Assembly (NCBI GenBank): GCA_937885015.1
Contig: CALAAS010000058.1
Coordinates: forward strand, 1 to 21,222
Reading direction: 5' to 3'
DNA length: 21,222 nt
Source of the DNA: an uncultured Clostridium sp.
Lineage (GTDB): Bacteria; Bacillota; Clostridia; Lachnospirales; Lachnospiraceae
Shown here: piece by piece, positions 14,034 to 21,222 of the stretch
How positions within the stretch are numbered: the first letter of the stretch is position 1
How the letters are laid out: every line of letters starts with the position of its first letter
Program-made: the position numbers and the translations under genes
Notes under the pieces: generated by a model
The model's database searches: none
Told to the model about the DNA's origin: nothing
Seen by the model: the letters and a program-made list of their open reading frames with translations, nothing else

Positions 14034-16019
14034 TTAGAAGCGGAATACCGCTACTCCGTAAGCCGGAAGCGGATAGCCAAAGGAGTAGGGCTGTCCATCG
14101 CATTCGCTCTTAACGGAACGGTAGGATTTTGTCTTTTCTCCGCGTTCATAGTAGCCATGTTCCTGATCCAGAACCAGAGTAAAGGTTCCGCGCTTGGGAA
14201 CGCCAACCCGGTAATCGTCGCGGTAAACCGGGGTAAAGTTGCAAATAAAGAGCAGATTTTTTTTCTGTGTCTCATCCCGCCGGATGAAGCTGAAAATACT
14301 GCGGTCGCCGTCATTGGCGTTGATCCACTGGAAACCGTCATAGTCCTCATCCAGCCGGTACAAGGCTGGATATTTGCGGTACAGGGTCAGAAGTCCTTTG
14401 ACGAAAGTCTGAAGGTCTGCGTGCAGAGGCTCGCGGGTCAGATACCAGTCCAGAGAAACTTTTTCATCCCATTCGTGGAACTGGCCGAAATCCTGCCCCA
14501 TGAAAAGCAGTTTTTTTCCGGGATGGCCCAGCATAAAGGCATAGGCGACCTTCAGATTGGCAAATTTATCCTCGTAGATTCCAGGCATTTTGTTGATCAT
14601 GGAGCATTTTAAGTGTACGACTTCGTCGTGTGACAGTACGAGAATGAAATTTTCACTGGTGCAATAGGTAATGCCAAATGTCATTTTATTGTGGTTGAAT
14701 TTTCTAAAATAGGGATCCAGCTTCATATATTCCAGGAAATCATGCATCCACCCCATATTCCATTTAAAGGTAAAGCCAAGACCGTCCTCCTCAGGGCGTT
14801 TTGTTACGCCAGGCCAGGCAGTGGATTCTTCCGCGATAATGACAGATCCGTCGCCTCGGGCCCGGATCCGGCTGTTTAAATGCTTGAAGAATTCGATGGC
14901 TTCCAGGTTTTTATTGTCGCCGTACTGGTTGGGCACCCACTGACCGTCCTGACGGCCATAGTCCAGATAGAGCATGGAGGCCACAGCATCCACCCGCAGG
15001 CCGTCAATGTGGTACTCATCCAGCCAGTAAAGTGCATTGGCAATCAGGAAGTTGGATACTTCATTTTTTCCGTAATCAAAGACTTTCGTCCCCCAGTCCG
15101 GGTGTTCGCCCTTTCGCGGATCCGCATATTCGTACAGCGCCTGTCCGTCAAAATTGGCCAGTCCGTGGGCATCTCTGGGGAAATGGGCCGGAACCCAGTC
15201 CAGAATGACGCCGATTCCTTTTTTGTGGAGATAATTGACGAAATACATGAACTCTGACGGAGTGCCGTAGCGGGAGGTGGGGGCGAAATATCCTGTTACC
15301 TGATATCCCCAGGAGCCGTCAAAGGGATGTTCTGCAATTCCCATCAGTTCTACGTGGGTATAGCCCATTTCTTTGACATAGTCCGCCAGCTCGTGAGCGG
15401 CTTCCATATAGGTGTAGTAACCGTCTTTTTCGCGGCGATTTTTCTTTTTCCAGGAACCCAAATGTACCTCATAAATTGCCATGGGGGAGGTAATGGGGTC
15501 AGCGGCAGCTCGTTTTTCCATCCAGGAGGAATCCGTCCATTTGTAGTCCTGGATATCAGCGGTCACAGAAGCCGTTCCCGGACGAAATTCTGCGTAGAAT
15601 GCGTAAGGATCCGCTTTGAACAGGATTTTATCATCCTGCGTTGTGATGGCATACTTGTAGAGTTGCCCAAGAGCCAGGCCGGGGACAAAGGCTTCGTAAA
15701 TGCCGCTGTCGGCCACGGGTTTCATGGGTGTGGCGTCTGGATCCCAGCTGTTAAAATCGCCTACAACGCTGACAGCTTTTGCATGCGGGGCCCAAACAGC
15801 AAAATAGTACCCTGCCTGTCCGTGGTATGTAAAGGGATGAGCACCCAGTTTTTTATAAATCTGATAGTGGCGGCCTTCCCCAAACAGATATCGGTCCAGT
15901 TCGCCGATTACTCCGAAATCATTGTTTTTTGTCTTCGTTTTTTCCGGATTTTTTCTGTGAACCGTCTTCGCTGCGGTGCCTGCAGCCCTGTCTGCTTTCT
16001 TGTTTGAACATCCTTTCAT
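14034..16019 (-). CDS. glgB: 1,4-alpha-glucan branching enzyme
   Basis: A 661-residue GH13 branching enzyme that creates alpha-1,6 branches in glycogen. A lysine-rich tail of about 35 residues is followed by an N-terminal beta-sandwich (CBM48, about 70-150, with WAPHAKAVSVVGDFNSW). The catalytic barrel has HPFDGSWGYQ (231-240), DWVPAHFP (274-281), DGLRVDAVASML with nucleophile Asp344, IAEESTAWP with acid/base Glu397 and LSHDEVVH with Asp465. After that motif the sequence reads HLKCS where Escherichia-type enzymes have HGKGS. The ribosome site GGAGGGG overlaps the stop of the upstream amylase gene, so the two are translationally coupled. No glgC, glgD or glgA is seen here. Confidence 0.96.
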   Translation of the reverse strand: MKGCSNKKADRAAGTAAKTVHRKNPEKTKTKNNDFGVIGELDRYLFGEGRHYQIYKKLGAHPFTYHGQAGYYFAVWAPHAKAVSVVGDFNSWDPDATPMKPVADSGIYEAFVPGLALGQLYKYAITTQDDKILFKADPYAFYAEFRPGTASVTADIQDYKWTDSSWMEKRAAADPITSPMAIYEVHLGSWKKKNRREKDGYYTYMEAAHELADYVKEMGYTHVELMGIAEHPFDGSWGYQVTGYFAPTSRYGTPSEFMYFVNYLHKKGIGVILDWVPAHFPRDAHGLANFDGQALYEYADPRKGEHPDWGTKVFDYGKNEVSNFLIANALYWLDEYHIDGLRVDAVASMLYLDYGRQDGQWVPNQYGDNKNLEAIEFFKHLNSRIRARGDGSVIIAEESTAWPGVTKRPEEDGLGFTFKWNMGWMHDFLEYMKLDPYFRKFNHNKMTFGITYCTSENFILVLSHDEVVHLKCSMINKMPGIYEDKFANLKVAYAFMLGHPGKKLLFMGQDFGQFHEWDEKVSLDWYLTREPLHADLQTFVKGLLTLYRKYPALYRLDEDYDGFQWINANDGDRSIFSFIRRDETQKKNLLFICNFTPVYRDDYRVGVPKRGTFTLVLDQEHGYYERGEKTKSYRSVKSECDGQPYSFGYPLPAYGVAVFRF

Positions 16020-16023
16020 AATC

Positions 16024-17520
16024 TTACCCCTCCGTTATTTTCAGGATAACAGCGCTGTTACCCTCTAATTCTATCTGAACCTGATTATTCTGTATGGTAA
16101 ACGGTCTTCCGGTCAGAAGATCGCAGAGCTCTGTTTCATTAGTATGAAACGGAAGCGAAACAGAAAACGAGGCTGGTGCATCGTCGTTGTTGGCGGCTGT
16201 CAGAACAGCAGAATAGCTGTTAATACGGGCAAATGCATACTGCCGGTTTGTAAGAAAAAGCTCCTGGTAAAGTCCGCTGTGAAGAGCTGGTTCGGCACGG
16301 TGAATCTCTGCCAGCCTGCGGATCAGATGGTATAATTCAAGGTTCTTTTTTCTGTCATCGGTGTGCTCCTCCTGCGGCATTCTGTTTTCCCCGGACGAGG
16401 ATTTCTCTTCCGATTGCGGGAGTTTATCCTTCGGTTGCAAAAGTTTACTCTGGTACGGGAGCTCCTCCGGCCGGATCCGCGGGCGGAGCGCTGTGTCGGA
16501 AGAGGGCCCCCGCAGGCCCTGAATCCCCCATTCGCTGCCGTAATAGATGGACGGGATTCCCGGAAGTGTGAATAAAAGTGTGTAGACCGGGGCCAAATGG
16601 CTTCGGCTGTTCAGCTTGCTGGCAATCCGGTTTTCGTCGTGATTGTCCACGAACGTATAGAGCTGCCGCCCCATCGCTTCCAGGCGGCGGACATTGTGAG
16701 CCAGCTCGAAATAATTGTGGTCGTTATGGGCGGAATAGATGCTTTTATGCATCTCGTAATTGGTCACAGAATGAAGCATCTGCGGACGGATGAACCGGCT
16801 GTAGTCTCCGTGTATAACTTCTCCCATGAGCCAGAAGTCTTCCTTTAAAGAGGTGGAAAATTTTCTCAACTCCTCCATTAGAAGGAAACTCAGGTCGCTG
16901 GCGCAGTCCAGTCGGAGACCGTCTATGTCGAATTCATGGATCCAGAAACGGACGGTATCCAGAATGTAATCCCGGACCTGGGGATTGTCGTGATTCAGGC
17001 AGGGAAGATCCCAGATTCCGTGCCAGGCTTCGTAACCAAAGGGGTCTCCCATGGGACTGCTCCAGCCAAAGTGTATGCCCCTGTACCAGCTGCAGTAAGG
17101 GGAAGCGTCCAGATTTTGGCGGACATCCTGGAAGGCAAAGAAATCGCGTCCTGTATGGTTGAATACAGCATCGACGATTACCCGGATTCCTGCTGCATGG
17201 CAGTGGGATACAAAGGCCCGGAAGTCTTCGGAGGTTCCCAGGCGCCGGTCAATTCGGCGGAGATCACGGGTGTCATAGCCATGGGTGGAAGACTCGAAAA
17301 GCGGTCCGATATAAAGGGCAGAAATATTCAGGTCTTTTATGTATGGAATCCAGGCATTCAACTCAGAAAAAGCAGTTCCGGATTTGCACTCCTCCAGACA
17401 GTCCGGTCTGGAGGAGGCGTTTTCCTGAAAATCTGCCGGAAATGGATTCTCAGTGGGAACCCCGGTCATTCCCAGGGGGTACATGTGGTAAAAAACGGCA
17501 TCTTCATACCAGGTGCTCAT
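16024..17520 (-). CDS. Alpha-amylase family (GH13) glycoside hydrolase
   Basis: A 498-residue GH13 enzyme, without a signal peptide and therefore cytoplasmic, likely trimming alpha-glucans or maltodextrins. Conserved regions: DAVFNHTG (117-124), DGLRLDCAS with nucleophile Asp205, GEVIHGDY with Glu234 and VDNHDENR with Asp295. An unconserved polar stretch at about 353-392 with two similar LQPKDKLPQSEEK-like pieces lies between the barrel and the C-terminal domain. The start codon lies inside the end of the DUF2508 gene, and the stop overlaps the glgB ribosome site, so the three form one operon. Exact specificity (amylase, neopullulanase or maltodextrin hydrolase) cannot be set. Confidence 0.9.
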   Translation of the reverse strand: MSTWYEDAVFYHMYPLGMTGVPTENPFPADFQENASSRPDCLEECKSGTAFSELNAWIPYIKDLNISALYIGPLFESSTHGYDTRDLRRIDRRLGTSEDFRAFVSHCHAAGIRVIVDAVFNHTGRDFFAFQDVRQNLDASPYCSWYRGIHFGWSSPMGDPFGYEAWHGIWDLPCLNHDNPQVRDYILDTVRFWIHEFDIDGLRLDCASDLSFLLMEELRKFSTSLKEDFWLMGEVIHGDYSRFIRPQMLHSVTNYEMHKSIYSAHNDHNYFELAHNVRRLEAMGRQLYTFVDNHDENRIASKLNSRSHLAPVYTLLFTLPGIPSIYYGSEWGIQGLRGPSSDTALRPRIRPEELPYQSKLLQPKDKLPQSEEKSSSGENRMPQEEHTDDRKKNLELYHLIRRLAEIHRAEPALHSGLYQELFLTNRQYAFARINSYSAVLTAANNDDAPASFSVSLPFHTNETELCDLLTGRPFTIQNNQVQIELEGNSAVILKITEG

Positions 17521-17785
17521 GGCAATTTCCTCCGGTCATGTGAAAGCTTTGCTCCTGGCTTTTGATTCGGCGCAGGAGAAACTGATATCGCAGCTGTGCC
17601 GCGTTCAGTTCATAGATATAACAGTCGATCAGCGTCGGATCTACCACCTGTTCGAAATGGTTCAGCGCGGTATCAATGCGGCCGATCGCCTGCCGCAGCT
17701 GCGTCAGAAGTTCCGGGTCAGTCCGGTCAGCCTGGCGTTTTTGCCGTCTGGCTTCTCTGCGCGCGGCGGGTTCCGATGATTTCAT
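17504..17785 (-). CDS. DUF2508 (YaaL-like) small protein
   Basis: A 93-residue charged helical protein of the DUF2508 family. The family core is visible: DPELLTQLRQAIGRIDTAL, NHFEQVVDPTLIDCYIYELNAAQLRY and a final LLRRIKSQE. Its function is unknown. The ATG at 17785 is preferred over a GTG at 17794, because AGGAG (17798-17794) lies 8 nt before the ATG but overlaps the GTG. The last 17 nt overlap the start of the amylase gene. In Bacillus the homologue sits near recR and bofA, so its place in front of glycan genes is unusual. A weak TATACT at 17852-17847 may be the operon -10 box; no good -35 box matches it. Confidence 0.78.
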   Translation of the reverse strand: MKSSEPAARREARRQKRQADRTDPELLTQLRQAIGRIDTALNHFEQVVDPTLIDCYIYELNAAQLRYQFLLRRIKSQEQSFHMTGGNCHEHLV

Positions 17786-17880
17786 ATTGCTCACTCCTGT
17801 CTGTTGTGCTGCCAGCCTGGCAGATTAAAAAAATTTTCTAACTACCAGTATATACAGGAATGGAAAATATATGCTTTATT

Positions 17881-18252
17881 TTAAAAGTTAAAATGAAAAA
17901 ATTCTTTGAGCCCGTTTCCCAGCTGCATCAGCTGCCGGGTACTATCCTCAATGGAGAGATAGTAATAATTGCATGTTCCCTCACGCCGGGATGCAATCAG
18001 GCCGGCTGTTTTCAGAATTTTCAGGTGATGGGATACAGCAGGTCTGGACAGGTTGGTTTTTTCCGTAATTTCCCCTACATTCATGCCATGCTGCCGCAGA
18101 TTTTCAGGGGAAAAATCATGGTCGCACCGCTGACAGGCAGCATCCGTCAGGGCCTCGATAATGGTAAGGCGTATTTCGTCCCCCAGGGCAATGAAAAGAG
18201 GCATGCACTGATAAAACTGATCCTTCAGTCCGGATCCTTCCAAGTCGGTCAC
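17881..18252 (-). CDS. ArsR-family winged-helix repressor
   Basis: A 123-residue ArsR/SmtB-type transcriptional regulator. The winged helix shows ALGDEIRLTIIEAL, MNVGEITEKTNLSRPAVSHHLKILKTAGLI (recognition helix about 69-82) and the wing SRREGTCNYYYLS. A cysteine pair (Cys40, Cys43) followed by His45 lies in a 15-residue insertion between the first helices, instead of the classic CxC of arsenic sensors in helix 3; it may bind a metal or sense redox, but this is inference. The GTG start is supported by a strong AGGGAGGTGA just upstream. The gene is followed after 95 nt by the DUF2508-amylase-glgB operon in the same direction. Confidence 0.9.
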   Translation of the reverse strand: MTDLEGSGLKDQFYQCMPLFIALGDEIRLTIIEALTDAACQRCDHDFSPENLRQHGMNVGEITEKTNLSRPAVSHHLKILKTAGLIASRREGTCNYYYLSIEDSTRQLMQLGNGLKEFFHFNF

Positions 18253-18271
18253 GGTTCTTCACCTCCCTTTG

Positions 18272-18323
18272 GTTTAAAAATTTAAACTAATATAATTTTA
18301 TCATTTTTCCTGAATTCAGTCAA
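18272..18323 (-). promoter_or_regulatory. arsR-type promoter with palindromic operator
   Basis: On the minus strand TTGACT (18323-18318) and TAAAAT (18300-18295) are 17 bp apart, a normal sigma-A promoter starting near 18288. An inverted repeat, GTTTAAA (18272-18278) and TTTAAAC (18281-18287), lies exactly at and after the start point, between the -10 box and the ribosome site. A repressor bound there would block its own gene, as ArsR proteins commonly do. Confidence 0.65.
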
Positions 18324-18402
18324 TGAAAAGGAGAATCAGAGAACTGGAATTTATATATAAAATTTGTCAGTTTTTTTTGGTGGTTTTTTTTAGAAAATAG
18401 AG

Positions 18403-18431
18403 TTGACTTTTTGATAAAAACTGTTCATAAT
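18403..18431 (+). promoter_or_regulatory. Promoter of the Tad pilus operon
   Basis: TTGACT (18403-18408) and CATAAT (18426-18431) are 17 bp apart, preceded by A/T-rich tracts (about 18350-18400) that may act as an UP element. The direct repeat ACTGTTCA occurs at 18420-18427, overlapping the -10 box, and again at 18451-18458, just after the start, and may be an operator. Confidence 0.55.
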
Positions 18432-18437
18432 AAAGAA

Positions 18438-18736
18438 ACATTCCAAATTGACTGTTCAGGAGAATAAAGCCTGTGGTTCTGGATGGTTCGCCAGCGGTTT
18501 CTTCCGCGGTGTTTTGGGGACAGTTCCCCATATTCTATGATAGAGTTTCTTTTAAGTTTCTCGATCGAATTCGATGATATTCCTTGAGAATGAATGTAGC
18601 TGTAAAGAGGCGGCGCTTTGTATTTTGTGGTGTAGACTTAGACTGTGACGGGCCAGGTGTTTTGTCGGTGCAGGCTGTGTGGTTTATTTTGATATTTGGT
18701 GAGGACTGGTGTTCAGAGCAGGATAGGGGGGATGAT
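18438..18736 (+). other. About 300-nt leader without a convincing gene
   Basis: From the likely transcription start to the prepilin peptidase start I see no supported gene. The stretch holds a hairpin TGGGGA/TCCCCA (around 18515-18530), a 12-bp perfect palindrome ATCGAATTCGAT (around 18564-18575), and smaller inverted repeats. An open frame continuous with the peptidase gene begins at 18584, but its first 50 residues look unlike the family and lack a ribosome site. No known riboswitch class was recognised. A long structured leader may serve post-transcriptional control of the pilus operon. Confidence 0.4.
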
Positions 18737-19279
18737 GTGCTTACAGGGATGGTATTAATCTTTCTGGCAGGTGCTTCCGTGTGGGACTGGCGTTTCAGGA
18801 GAGTTCCAAACTGGTGGGTTGTTTTCTGGGGAGGAGCGGTCTGGTTTTGGCTAATATGGAGTGGGGGGCAGGACAGAGGAGAGGGGGTGGGAGCTCTTAT
18901 GGCCGGTGCCTTTGGCCTGGCGGGGGCGTTGTTTGCCCTGACATGCCTGTTTCCGCTTTATGTGTTCCGGATGATGGGAGTCGGCGATATAAAGGTAATG
19001 GCGCTTATGACAGGGGCTCTTGGAGTAAAGGAAGGTTTTTTCTGTATTTTCTATGGTCTGGCAGCGGCGGCTGCATGGTCTGTGTTCATCATGGTGCGTA
19101 GGCACCTTCTTGTGAAACGTATCCGATATTTTCTGTATTATTTAGAGCAGCTGGTATGGTTGAGGGAGGCCGTTCCGTATTACTGTGCTGACCGGGATGG
19201 CTCTGAGGCAGCTCTTTGTCTGACACCGTTTTTACTGTTAGGTTTCTGTATTTATCTGGTGGAAGGGGGAGTGACATGA
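18737..19279 (+). CDS. A24 prepilin peptidase (TadV/CpaA-like)
   Basis: A membrane aspartyl protease that cleaves prepilin leaders for Tad pili. With the GTG start it has 180 residues, close to the family size. The two catalytic aspartates are visible: Asp17 in VWDWRFRRVPN and Asp84 in GVGDIKVM, with several hydrophobic spans between and after. The GTG at 18737 is chosen because a G-rich AGGGGGG lies about 5 nt upstream; the longer frame from 18584 adds a non-family N-terminus. The stop overlaps the tadZ start as ATGA, so the genes are translationally coupled. Confidence 0.85.
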   Translation: MLTGMVLIFLAGASVWDWRFRRVPNWWVVFWGGAVWFWLIWSGGQDRGEGVGALMAGAFGLAGALFALTCLFPLYVFRMMGVGDIKVMALMTGALGVKEGFFCIFYGLAAAAAWSVFIMVRRHLLVKRIRYFLYYLEQLVWLREAVPYYCADRDGSEAALCLTPFLLLGFCIYLVEGGVT

Positions 19280-20262
19280 GAAAAATTATGGCAGTATACG
19301 ATGTGGATCCGTTCTATGCGGCCCGTTTTGCGGAGGTGGTAAATCAAAAGGAAACCATACCATATGAGGTGGTAGCATTTACATCCATGGAAAAACTGCG
19401 TTCTTTTTCCGGAAAACATCCGGTAGCACTGCTTCTTCTTGGCGGAGAGCTAAAGCGGGAGGAGGCGGAAACCATCGGTGCAGGACAGATTATTATTCTG
19501 TCGGAGGGGGAGACGGCAGAGGTGGAGTCCTTCTATCCAAGTGTGTACAAATATCAGTCTACAGATGCCATTGTTCGGGAGGTAATGGAGTATTGCTGTG
19601 ATGAGGTTGTTTCCGGCTCGGTAATTCGGGAGGGGGCGGATATTCTGGGGGTATATTCACCGGTTAGTCGTTGTTTGAAGACCTCTCTGGCAATTACCAT
19701 GGGAAAGATTCTGGCTCAGGAGGAAAGGACACTGTATGTGAATCTGGAGGAGTTTTCCGGGTTGTCTTCTCTGACCAGAACAGAATACCGATCTGACCTG
19801 TCGGATCTTTTATACTTTTTTAGTGAAGGAAATTACAACCTTCTTCGGCTGAATAGCGTTGTCCATACAACTGGAGGTCTGGATTATATTCCGCCGGCCC
19901 GGTATCCGGAGGATCTGGACGAGGCGGGAGAACAGGCAGCTGGTCTGATCCGGGCGATTGCCATGGAGAGCGGATATGAGAAGGTTGTGGTGGATGCGGG
20001 AAACTGCAGAAAAACGGCACTGCCGGTCATGAAGCTGTGCCGGGTCATTTATATGCCAGTTTTGGAGGACGGAGTATCTCGGGCCAAGCTGGAAGAGTTT
20101 GACCGTTATCTTTCCCTGACGGGAAATGCAGATTTGAGAGAACGGATCCGGAAACTGAAGCTGCCCCATCACGGAATTCCGGGAAGAAGCAGCAATTATC
20201 TGGATCAGCTGTTGTGGAGTGAGCTGGGGGATTATGTGCGTCAGCTGCTGCGGGGGCATTAA
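19276..20262 (+). CDS. TadZ/CpaE-like pilus assembly ATPase-family protein
   Basis: A 328-residue ParA/MinD-fold protein that places the Tad pilus machine in the cell. The N-terminal 115 residues look like the receiver-like domain of this family (KIMAVYDVDPFYAARF). The nucleotide-binding half begins with GVYSPVSRCLKTS (125-137): the second lysine and threonine of the deviant Walker A are kept, but the signature first lysine is not. A switch-like YVNLEEFSG and a Walker-B-like KVVVDAG follow. ATG 19276 has GGGGGAG upstream and overlaps the previous stop by 4 nt. The next gene begins 12 nt later. Nucleotide hydrolysis may be weak or absent. Confidence 0.83.
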   Translation: MRKIMAVYDVDPFYAARFAEVVNQKETIPYEVVAFTSMEKLRSFSGKHPVALLLLGGELKREEAETIGAGQIIILSEGETAEVESFYPSVYKYQSTDAIVREVMEYCCDEVVSGSVIREGADILGVYSPVSRCLKTSLAITMGKILAQEERTLYVNLEEFSGLSSLTRTEYRSDLSDLLYFFSEGNYNLLRLNSVVHTTGGLDYIPPARYPEDLDEAGEQAAGLIRAIAMESGYEKVVVDAGNCRKTALPVMKLCRVIYMPVLEDGVSRAKLEEFDRYLSLTGNADLRERIRKLKLPHHGIPGRSSNYLDQLLWSELGDYVRQLLRGH

Positions 20263-20274
20263 GGAGGGGCGAGG

Positions 20275-21138
20275 ATGGGGGGAGAGCAGAGAAAAGAAGG
20301 GTGGAGGGAACAGAAGGCCAGGCTGAGGAATCGTCTCTCCGGGCAGCTTGAGGGGAGAATGCAGGTAGAGGATTTGGAACTGCAGGAGATGATTGACAGC
20401 GCAGTGCTGGAAGAGGGGGAGCAGAATTATCTTCCGCTGCGGGAACGACTGCGGCTGAAAAAAGAGCTGTTTGATTCTTTTCGGCGCCTGGACATTCTGC
20501 AGGAGCTGGTGGAAGACCCCGAAATTACGGAGATTATGGTGAATGGGGCAGACTGTATTTTTGTGGAGAGAAAGGGGCGGATCAGTCGCCTGGATCAGCA
20601 GTTTGAATCATCAGATCAACTGGAAGATCTGATTCAGCAGATTGTGAGCCGGGTAAATCGAACTGTCAATATGGCATCGCCCATTGCGGATGCGCGATTG
20701 GAGGATGGCTCGCGGGTTCATGTTGTACTGGCACCGATTGCCCTGAACGGGCCGGTGCTGACGATTCGGAAGTTTCCGGAGCCGATTACCATGGAGCGTC
20801 TGATTGAGCTGGGCAGTGTCAGCAGGGAGGCCAGCGGATTTCTGAAGACAGTAGTGCAGACGGGATATAACATCTTTATCAGTGGAGGGACTGGATCCGG
20901 GAAAACAACTTTTTTAAATGCCCTGTCGGCGTTTATTCCGAAAGATGAGCGTGTCATTACGATTGAGGATTCCGCGGAGCTTCAGATTCGTCATGTGGAC
21001 AATCTGGTGCGTCTGGAAACCAGGGCGGGAAACAGAGACGGAGTTCAGGAGATTTCCATGCGGGAGTTGATCCGTGCCAGTTTGCGTATGCGGCCGGAGG
21101 CCCCGCATCATAAAAAAGCGAAGCTTACAGCTCAATAA
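20275..21138 (+). pseudogene. tadA: TadA/CpaF secretion ATPase, interrupted
   Basis: The start of the type II/IV secretion ATPase that powers Tad pilus assembly. A charged N-terminal region leads to the family core: LVEDPEITEIMVNGADCIFVERKGR, the PIADARLEDGSRVH stretch, Walker A GGTGSGKTT (204-212) and the Asp box EDSAEL (231-236). The family sequence continues to ELIRASLRMRPE (Glu275, base 21099). In intact proteins this is followed by the Walker B segment (R-I-I-V-G-E-V-R-G); here 12 unrelated codons and a stop follow. Walker B, the His box and the whole C-terminal part, roughly a third of the protein, are missing, so it cannot be active. The break coincides with foreign sequence from a mobile element. 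GGAGGGG gives the start. Confidence 0.88.
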
Positions 21139-21222
21139 AAAGCGACTCTCCATCCCAGATGCACTTCTTCAGCACTTCCCTGGCAATAGCGTTTTTCTCG
21201 GTCGCCGTAAATTCGTCAAAGT
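21100..21222. mobile_element. Left end of an element inserted in tadA
   Basis: From about 21097-21100 onward the sequence no longer matches tadA and instead carries an opposite-strand gene end. The exact boundary and attachment core cannot be fixed without the other end. A short hairpin AAGC-GAA-GCTT (21116-21126 area) followed on the minus strand by a T run is a likely terminator for the element gene. The element continues beyond the window. Confidence 0.7.
21125..21222 (-). CDS. C-terminus of a probable large serine recombinase (partial)
   Basis: The last 31 residues of a minus-strand gene, with stop TAA at 21127-21125, entering from beyond the window edge. The tail reads FDEFTATEKNAIAREVLKKC and then IWDGESLFIEL. 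A helical stretch followed by a hydrophobic WDGE-type beta strand resembles the end of Firmicutes large serine recombinases of mobile elements. The gene sits at the very end of inserted DNA, which is where such recombinases lie. The piece is too short for certainty; the insertion itself is the stronger evidence. Confidence 0.45.
   Translation of the reverse strand, partial: FDEFTATEKNAIAREVLKKCIWDGESLFIEL

Noticed and set aside
14157..16007. Plus-strand open frames opposite glgB
   Set aside because: Shadows of the strongly supported branching enzyme gene, with no family motifs or ribosome sites.
17809..17823. CTGCCA-GCC-TGGCAG hairpin as a terminator between arsR and DUF2508
   Set aside because: No T run follows in the minus direction and the plus side is A-rich, so it is at most a leader hairpin.
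18584..18736. N-terminal extension of the prepilin peptidase
   Set aside because: No ribosome site, sequence unlike the family, and GTG 18737 has a G-rich site at correct spacing and gives the usual length.

Overview
The window looks like chromosomal DNA from a Gram-positive Clostridia species, most likely a Lachnospiraceae relative. Reasons: strong AGGAGG-type ribosome binding sites, some GTG starts, tRNA genes without encoded CCA, a Bacillus/Clostridia-type holB-ricT-trmN6-rsmI gene cluster, and a Firmicutes-type Tad pilus operon. No species can be named from the sequence alone.

Layout. 1-529: the 3' end of a tRNA cluster (Tyr, fMet, Phe, Lys) closed by an intrinsic terminator, followed at 541-636 by short direct repeats that resemble integrase arm sites. 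657-3473 (minus): an alkaline phosphatase lipoprotein gene and a YibE/F membrane protein gene, transcribed from a promoter carrying four TTnACA-like units at exact 11-bp spacing (a PhoP-box candidate). 3576-6713 (plus): a metallo-beta-lactamase-fold lipoprotein and a one-span membrane protein with a sigma-region-2-like N-terminus and a propeller-like outer domain, ending in a terminator that overlaps the stop codon. 6730-12555 (plus): the housekeeping cluster Orn/Lys/Arg decarboxylase-like, guanylate-kinase-like, holB, ricT, trmN6, rsmI, interrupted by a duplicated hairpin element at 8835-9015. 12616-13872: diaminopropionate ammonia-lyase, closed by a strong terminator. 14034-17785 (minus): DUF2508 protein, alpha-amylase-family enzyme and glycogen branching enzyme as one tight operon. 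17881-18252 (minus): an ArsR-type repressor with a candidate self-operator. 18403-21222: promoter, long leader and the first genes of a Tad pilus operon (prepilin peptidase, TadZ, TadA).

The right end is the most dynamic part. TadA is cut off after its Walker A and Asp-box region, and the sequence then changes to foreign DNA that encodes, on the opposite strand, the C-terminus of what is probably a large serine recombinase. This indicates a mobile element inserted inside tadA, which would leave the pilus ATPase broken unless the element excises.

Functionally, the left minus-strand pair looks like a phosphate-starvation unit. The middle cluster handles replication clamp loading, RNA maturation control, and tRNA and rRNA methylation. 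The glg/amylase operon handles alpha-glucan metabolism. The best candidates for undescribed biology are the tadA insertion, the duplicated covarying hairpin element before holB, and the sigma-like/propeller membrane protein next to an MBL lipoprotein.
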